Assembly (NCBI RefSeq): GCF_037940415.1
Contig: NZ_CP149798.1
Span: 6,357,001 to 6,421,000 of the forward strand
Source: Streptomyces sp. f51
GTDB taxonomy: Bacteria > Actinomycetota > Actinomycetes > Streptomycetales > Streptomycetaceae
DNA: 64,000 nt
Direction of reading: 5' to 3'
Every line of letters begins with the position of its first letter. Position 1 is the stretch's first letter. This document shows, piece after piece, positions 59,653 through 64,000 of the stretch. The position numbers and the translations under genes are program-made. Under the pieces are notes generated by a model. That model saw nothing but the letters and a program-made list of their open reading frames with translations. It had not been told where the DNA came from and ran no database searches.

Positions 59653-59672
59653 GCCCCGCGTCCGGAGGCGGG
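59653..59672. terminator. Short hairpin between the hydrolase gene and the membrane protein gene
   Basis: CCCCGC (59653-59658) and GCGGGG (59667-59672) with an eight-base loop, two bases beyond the hydrolase stop. A weaker candidate than the other terminators. Confidence 0.45.
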
Positions 59673-59716
59673 GAGGGCCGCGTCCGGAGACGCCGTCAGC
59701 GGGCGCGTAGGCGGGC

Positions 59717-60949
59717 TCAGGCGGTTCGTTCGCGGGCCTCGTGCTCCGGTCCCGTGGTCGCGGCGGCGTGGCCACGGACGGCCGCGACCACCGGTGAGTG
59801 GCGCAGCGCGTCGGACATGCGCACGAGGTCGCGGCGGCCGTCGGTGTGCGCGAACGTGGCCCCCGTCGCGGGCGACGCGTCCGCGGTCTCCGCCGAGCTG
59901 ATGACACGGCCCTCGGGGTCGGCCGCCCTGGCCCGCACCGCGACGGTCACCATCGCGGCGTCGGCCTCGGCGTGTGCGTCGGCGGCGGAGGAGCCCGCCG
60001 CGACCGCGGCGCCGTACGCGCGGGAGCGCACCTCGGAGTCGAAGTAGGGGTAGAGGCTCAGCATCCCGTCATGGATGTCGGACTCCCGCTGGGTGACCTG
60101 GAGTTCGGCGGGCGACCACCAGGACATCCGCACCGCGCGGTCCTCCGGCACGGAGACCGGCTTCAGTTCTCGCCACAGCGGCCCGAGTCTGCGATAGGCC
60201 GCCCAGGTGTTCCAGCTGTCCTCGATACGGCGCCAGGCCAGCGGAAGACAGAAGCCGACGGCGGTGATCTGGGCGCCGGCCGAGGCCAGCAGGGGTGCCA
60301 CGTTGGTGCTGAGGCCGTCCAGGTCCGTGCCGTTCCAGCGGGCGACCACCGCGGTGAACTTGGCCGCGGAGTAAGGGATGTTGCACAGCGAACCGAAGGC
60401 GATGATCACCAGTCCGGCGCGCAGCCTGCCCTGCACCTGGATCGCCCAGCGCCAGCACATGACGTTCATCGCGACACCGGCGACGGTGAGCGACCCGAGG
60501 TAGAGGACGATCATCTCGCGGATGAAGGGGGTGTTGGCGTAGTACGTGTCGAGGTCGCGCAACCGCTCCTCGGTGGCGTCCCCGAGCGCGAACAGGACGA
60601 TCAGCGCCACGCCGACCACCGTGTATCCGAGGATCCAGCGGCGTGAGAGCCGCCGCGTCACCTCGGGCGGCCCGCCGCGCCAGTTGATGATCAGCACCAG
60701 ACAGGAGGCGCTGTAGGCGCTCAGCAGGCAGTAGACGATCGGGGCCGAGACGTTGGGTATCCCGGTGATGTCGTTGACCGCGGCGATGGTGGGCGGGGCC
60801 GCGAAGAGGAACACCAGACCCGCGAGGGCGAGGAGCATGCCCACCGAACGCAGCAGCGGGTCGCGCCAACCGCGCAGCAGCGAAGGCCCCTTGAACGCGA
60901 TCGCCGCGCCCATGGCGACGGCCGGGATGTAGTAGCTGGATCCGTCCAT
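59717..60949 (-). CDS. MAB_1171c-family (DUF6545-type) putative membrane transporter/sensor
   Basis: Protein of 410 residues with seven predicted membrane helices in the first 240 residues (YYIPAVAMGAAIAF, VGMLLALAGLVFLFAAP, VYCLLSAYSASCLVLIINW and others). A cytoplasmic helical domain of about 170 residues follows, with WNTWAAYRRLGPLWRELKPV and RESDIHDGMLSLYPYFD, a layout typical of the MAB_1171c family. Its biochemical role is unknown. It is the third gene of an operon with an XRE regulator and an ImmA-like protease (13 bp after the latter). Confidence 0.78.
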   Translation of the reverse strand: MDGSSYYIPAVAMGAAIAFKGPSLLRGWRDPLLRSVGMLLALAGLVFLFAAPPTIAAVNDITGIPNVSAPIVYCLLSAYSASCLVLIINWRGGPPEVTRRLSRRWILGYTVVGVALIVLFALGDATEERLRDLDTYYANTPFIREMIVLYLGSLTVAGVAMNVMCWRWAIQVQGRLRAGLVIIAFGSLCNIPYSAAKFTAVVARWNGTDLDGLSTNVAPLLASAGAQITAVGFCLPLAWRRIEDSWNTWAAYRRLGPLWRELKPVSVPEDRAVRMSWWSPAELQVTQRESDIHDGMLSLYPYFDSEVRSRAYGAAVAAGSSAADAHAEADAAMVTVAVRARAADPEGRVISSAETADASPATGATFAHTDGRRDLVRMSDALRHSPVVAAVRGHAAATTGPEHEARERTA

Positions 60950-60962
60950 GGCCCCGGGACCT

Positions 60963-61511
60963 TCAGCCCCGCGGCCCGCGACAGCCCAGGGAGGCCTCGA
61001 TGCGGCCGGCCAGACCGTGCCGCTGCACCGGGCCGCGCAGCGAGGAACCGGGCAGCCAGGTACGGCATTTGCTGGCGAGCAGAAGCCCGAAGCTCTCGGC
61101 CTCCTGCTCGTCGGCGAGGTCGAAACGGGTGCGCGCGGCGACTTTGAGGACGGTGGCCCGGAGGTCGGCCCCGTCGCCCAGTAAGCGCGCCGCGACCGCG
61201 GCGCCGTCGACGTGCTGGGTGCAGTGCCCGGCCTTCATGTGCCACAGCTCGTGGCCGAGGATGACCAACTGGTGGTCGGGCGCGGTGCGTTCCTCGATGA
61301 CGACCAGATCCTGCTCGGCCATGTCGAGCCACAGCCCGCTGGCGGTGCCGGGCGGGAAGGCGGCCGTACGGAACTGGACGGGGCGGCCCCGGCGCCTGCT
61401 CATGGCGCCGCACAGGGCGGTGTAGAGGTCGGTGGGTGCCGCCGGCGCCGGGAGCGAGAGCTCCGAGACCAGCTCGCCGCACAGGCGGCGCATTTCCCTT
61501 CCGATGCCCAC
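60963..61511 (-). CDS. ImmA/IrrE-type metalloprotease-like protein, contains a TTA codon
   Basis: Protein of 182 residues with the zinc protease motif HExxH in VILGHELWHMKAGH. This is the layout of ImmA-like proteins paired with XRE regulators, in which the protease cleaves or inactivates the partner. The GTG at 61511 follows GGGGGAG at about 4 bases. Codon 110 (61184-61182) is TTA in AARLLGD, the only in-frame TTA I found in the window, so translation probably depends on the bldA tRNA. It starts 14 bases after the regulator stop. Confidence 0.8.
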   Translation of the reverse strand: MGIGREMRRLCGELVSELSLPAPAAPTDLYTALCGAMSRRRGRPVQFRTAAFPPGTASGLWLDMAEQDLVVIEERTAPDHQLVILGHELWHMKAGHCTQHVDGAAVAARLLGDGADLRATVLKVAARTRFDLADEQEAESFGLLLASKCRTWLPGSSLRGPVQRHGLAGRIEASLGCRGPRG

Positions 61512-61525
61512 TGATCTCCCCCGGC

Positions 61526-62182
61526 TCACGACTCGGGCCGTTTGACGCTCTCCAGGAGCATGTCCAGCCATTCCGCGACCTTGTCGCGGTGCTGGTCGGT
61601 GGGCAACTGCGCCGCCCGCCAGGCGATTCCGCGGACGCCGTGGTCCAGGAGCAGCCGTTCGAGCGGGTCGTGGGCGACGGAGGCCGCGGCGCGTTCACGG
61701 TCGGCGAGCCGTTGCAGGAGTTCCTGCTCCGAGCGCTGGAGGGCACCCACGAGGGCTTCGGAGTCCTCGGCCGTGAGGAATCCGGCGTGCACCCGGAAGA
61801 AGCGCTGGATGGCGTCGCAGTGCTCCATGGTGGGGCGCCGGTCGCCGTTTATCAGTGCGCCCGCCTGCTGGCGGGACATGCCGGCACCGTCCGCTATCTC
61901 CTGTTGGGTGTAGCGCCGGCCGTTGGGCTTGAGCCGGGTGCGCCGCAGCAGGTCGAGGCGTTGCAGGAAGCGTGCCTGGAGGTCGGGTTCACCGGCGGGG
62001 CGACCGCACAGCAGGGCCTTCGCCACGGCTTCGGGGACACCGGACTCGGCCGACAGCCGCCGTACGTCGAAGACTTCGGCGTGCGGCACACCGAGCCGGT
62101 CGGCGAGTGCGGTGACCCGGGCCACGACGGCCTGGAGCAGTACCGTCGCCGTGGCGCACGGAACCTCGAAGCCATCCGTCAC
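61526..62182 (-). CDS. XRE-type helix-turn-helix regulator
   Basis: Protein of 218 residues. The HTH (about 85-125) reads YTQQEIADGAGMSRQQAGALINGDRRPTMEHCDAIQRFF. A helical N-terminal region with VARVTALADRLGVPHAEVFD and a helical C-terminus flank it. By analogy with ImmR/ImmA modules it would repress its operon until the downstream protease acts. A perfect 20-bp dyad at 62321-62340, upstream of its start, is a candidate operator. Confidence 0.83.
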   Translation of the reverse strand: MTDGFEVPCATATVLLQAVVARVTALADRLGVPHAEVFDVRRLSAESGVPEAVAKALLCGRPAGEPDLQARFLQRLDLLRRTRLKPNGRRYTQQEIADGAGMSRQQAGALINGDRRPTMEHCDAIQRFFRVHAGFLTAEDSEALVGALQRSEQELLQRLADRERAAASVAHDPLERLLLDHGVRGIAWRAAQLPTDQHRDKVAEWLDMLLESVKRPES

Positions 62183-62320
62183 CGACAGATCTCCTACGTC
62201 TCTCTCAGGTGGCTCTCACGAAGACCGGGAACCATGCGGACACGAGGGTCAGGAACCAACCCGGCGTCAAGACCGGGGACCAACCGGAGCCTAGCCCGTC
62301 GCTCGAACTCACATCCAGGT

Positions 62321-62340
62321 CTCGCCACAACTGTGGCGAG
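62321..62340. promoter_or_regulatory. Perfect 20-bp dyad CTCGCCACA-AC-TGTGGCGAG
   Basis: Nine-base arms with a 2-bp centre in the divergent region between the XRE operon and the MmyB-type gene. It is 139 bases before the XRE start and 36 bases upstream of the -35 box of the plus-strand promoter, so it could control both directions. Confidence 0.65.
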
Positions 62341-62375
62341 ATTCAGCCGTCAACAAGCGCCAAATGCCACGATAG

Positions 62376-62405
62376 TTGACACGCAAGTCCCCGGGGCATC
62401 AGGAT
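62376..62405 (+). promoter_or_regulatory. Predicted sigma-70-type promoter of the MmyB-type gene
   Basis: TTGACA (62376-62381) and CAGGAT (62400-62405) with an 18-bp spacer, a good match to HrdB promoters. It lies 47 bases before the ATG at 62452. Confidence 0.55.
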
Positions 62406-62451
62406 CGGGGCGCCGCGTGAAGGCCGCAGAGGCAAGAGGGGTGACCTCCCG

Positions 62452-63111
62452 ATGGCGTACCAGGCAGGAAGGCAGCGGTCCCAGCCGCGACCTGTCCCCG
62501 AGAGTCTCGAAGCGCAGGCGTACCTCCAGGACTACGCCACGCTGATCGAGGCCGTGCCCTTCCCCTCCGTCGTCTTCGACCACCGCTGGGACGTCGTGCT
62601 GTCCAACGCCGCGTTCCAGACACTTTTCGACGGCGTCGGGCCCCATCCGACCGCCATGCCGGGCGACAACTTCCTGCGCTTCGTCCTGTTTCATCCGGAC
62701 GCGGGGGAGGTTCTCGGCGAGCACGAGTCGAGCTGGTGCCTGCCGATGCTTGCGCACTTCGCCGCGGCGGTGGAGCGCAACGGCCAGGACCGCGGACTCC
62801 AGGCCATCCGCCGGGACATCGCCCAGGACCCGATCATGGACGCCGCCTACCGGCACGGCCTGCCGCACTGGATCGAGGCGGTCGGACCGCGCGGGGTCGA
62901 GCACGACGGCGCCGTGCGCCCGCTGGTCCACCCCGATCCGCGCTGGGGCAGAACCGACTGCCGGATCGTCGACGACACCCCCAGGACCCTTCAGGACATG
63001 GGCTATTCGCGGATGACCTTGGTGCTGCGCGAGGCGGCCCGGCCGGTCACGGGCGGACCGCGCAGGGCCCGCACGACGCGCAACGGCGCGGCGCAGCTTC
63101 GGGCCGTGTGA
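62452..63111 (+). CDS. MmyB-type ligand-binding protein without the HTH domain
   Basis: Protein of 219 residues corresponding to the PAS-like C-terminal domain of MmyB regulators: YLQDYATLIEAVPFPSVVFDHRWDVVLSNAAFQTLF, then PGDNFLRFVLFHPDA and a C-terminal MTLVLREAARPV. Standard MmyB proteins have an N-terminal XRE HTH of about 80 residues; here only about 25 Arg/Gln/Pro-rich residues precede the domain. It may act as a ligand sensor partnering a separate HTH protein, such as the XRE product divergent to it. Confidence 0.8.
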   Translation: MAYQAGRQRSQPRPVPESLEAQAYLQDYATLIEAVPFPSVVFDHRWDVVLSNAAFQTLFDGVGPHPTAMPGDNFLRFVLFHPDAGEVLGEHESSWCLPMLAHFAAAVERNGQDRGLQAIRRDIAQDPIMDAAYRHGLPHWIEAVGPRGVEHDGAVRPLVHPDPRWGRTDCRIVDDTPRTLQDMGYSRMTLVLREAARPVTGGPRRARTTRNGAAQLRAV

Positions 63112-63181
63112 CGCGCGTCGACTCCGCCGGCAGGGAGGAGCCCGGGTCCGGGTTCACGCGCCCGTGCGGAGCCGGGTCCGT

Positions 63182-63961
63182 TCAGCCGGCCGGCATCACG
63201 AGGACGAGGGGCACGCCGTCGCAGGGGACGAGCCGCAGGTCCCCGTGCCGTGTGCCGCCGGCGCCCGCCAGTACGGCCCCGAAGTCCGGCCCCTTGATGA
63301 GGGATCCGGCCAGATGTGCCGGGTCGGCCGACGCGGCCACCCGGCCCCGCGCGTTCACCAGGTAGGCCGCCCCTGGCAGCCGCTGGAGGAGCGGGACGAC
63401 CGCGCCCTCGAAGTGCCGCAGATACACGTCGGCCGCGGCCACCCCCACGAACCGGCCCTCCAGATGGACCGGCGCGGACAGCGTCAGGCTGTACTCGTCG
63501 GAGCAGAGGTAGTCGACGTAGGGCCCGGCGACCGCGCGCTGACCCGTGTCGCGGGGCAGGGCGAACCAGTCCCAGTGCGTGTAGTCGGAGTACGCGGAGT
63601 GCTCCGGATCGAGGTCGAGCAGCAGCGGCCGTACGCTCCCGTCGGAGCCCTGCTGCCACCATTCCAGCCACGCCGGTACGTCACCGAGCAGGCCGGGCGC
63701 GGCCACGAACCCGGCGCCCGACACCAGCTCCTGCCGGGTGAGCCGCAGGTGCAGCCCCGGGCGCAGCGCCGCCAGATCCACGCTCCCGGGGCGGCGGCCC
63801 TCGGCGGCGACGCGGGTGAGCAGCGCGGTGGTGTCGGCCCGGGTGTCGGCGACCGCGTCGAACACGGCCTCCAGGGTGCAGCGGACCTGCGCGGCCACGG
63901 CGGCCTCGGCGGAGACGTCAAGCGTCGCCGTCGCGCCGACCGTACCGGGGCTCCTGCGCAT
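63182..63961 (-). CDS. Cache-domain protein without membrane anchor
   Basis: Protein of 259 residues. The ATG at 63961 has GGAGG at 6 bases. The double-Cache-like core includes WDWFALPRDTGQRAVAGPYVDYLCSDEYSLTLSAPVHLEGRFVGVAAADVYL, typical of dCache_1 ligand sensors. No signal peptide, membrane helix or output domain is present, which is unusual for Cache domains. It may be a cytoplasmic small-ligand binder acting with a neighbouring regulator outside the window. Confidence 0.75.
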   Translation of the reverse strand: MRRSPGTVGATATLDVSAEAAVAAQVRCTLEAVFDAVADTRADTTALLTRVAAEGRRPGSVDLAALRPGLHLRLTRQELVSGAGFVAAPGLLGDVPAWLEWWQQGSDGSVRPLLLDLDPEHSAYSDYTHWDWFALPRDTGQRAVAGPYVDYLCSDEYSLTLSAPVHLEGRFVGVAAADVYLRHFEGAVVPLLQRLPGAAYLVNARGRVAASADPAHLAGSLIKGPDFGAVLAGAGGTRHGDLRLVPCDGVPLVLVMPAG

Positions 63962-64000
63962 GGGTGCCCTCCAGTGGACGCGGACCTGACACGGCACGCG

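Overview
The window is high-GC actinobacterial chromosome, almost certainly Streptomyces. The evidence is strong third-position GC bias, GTG/TTG starts, ATGA/GTGA start-stop overlaps, a cvnABCD conservon, opcA next to zwf, and a nearly complete absence of TTA codons. Gene order from about 16.7 to 38 kb resembles the S. coelicolor SCO6650-SCO6663 neighbourhood as I remember it. I saw no rRNA, tRNA, CRISPR array, intact insertion sequence, prophage or origin.

Layout. 0-7.4 kb is an oxalate/CO2 region: beta-carbonic anhydrase, a truncated acyl-CoA dehydrogenase-like gene, divergent GntR and LysR regulators, oxalyl-CoA decarboxylase, and an ammonia-lyase-like gene broken by a frameshift. 7.5-15.5 kb is an osmoprotectant-type ABC importer whose lipoprotein gene is separated from its permeases and ATPase by an inserted conservon. 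15.6-16.5 kb is an AlkA-like glycosylase. 16.7-25.2 kb is the most interesting block: CDP-alcohol phosphotransferase, an MDR dehydrogenase without the usual zinc ligands, a PTPS-like protein without zinc ligands, glycosyltransferase, methyltransferase, flippase-like membrane protein, creatininase-family hydrolase, a GTP cyclohydrolase II variant with Met at the catalytic Tyr position, and an MFS carrier. It looks like a pathway from GTP to an unknown, probably glycosylated or methylated, pterin- or pyrimidine-like product.

25.2-29.1 kb holds a serine hydrolase, a deleted MFS remnant coupled to a TetR gene, a PPOX flavoprotein, a second TetR and TerB. 29.2-38.2 kb is a tightly coupled seven-gene pentose phosphate operon (tkt-tal-zwf-opcA-pgi-gnd plus a histidine phosphatase resembling yeast sedoheptulose-1,7-bisphosphatase) facing an AraC regulator. 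39.4-55 kb is mostly secreted or carbohydrate functions: GH16 glucanase with CebR-like boxes, Tat-type L,D-transpeptidase, an unusual FAD-binding/TPR fusion, IclR plus GH4 glycosidase, an ABC exporter, a propeller-phosphoesterase, and a GH18 chitinase with DasR-like sites.

55-58.4 kb carries an ATP-grasp enzyme, a metallophosphoesterase overlapping an Sfp-type phosphopantetheinyl transferase, and a small conserved protein. 58.6-63.96 kb carries an alpha/beta hydrolase, a three-gene XRE / ImmA-like protease / MAB_1171c-like membrane protein operon with a TTA codon in the protease gene, a divergent MmyB-type sensor protein without HTH, and a Cache-domain protein. All assignments come from reading the sequence; no database search was run.
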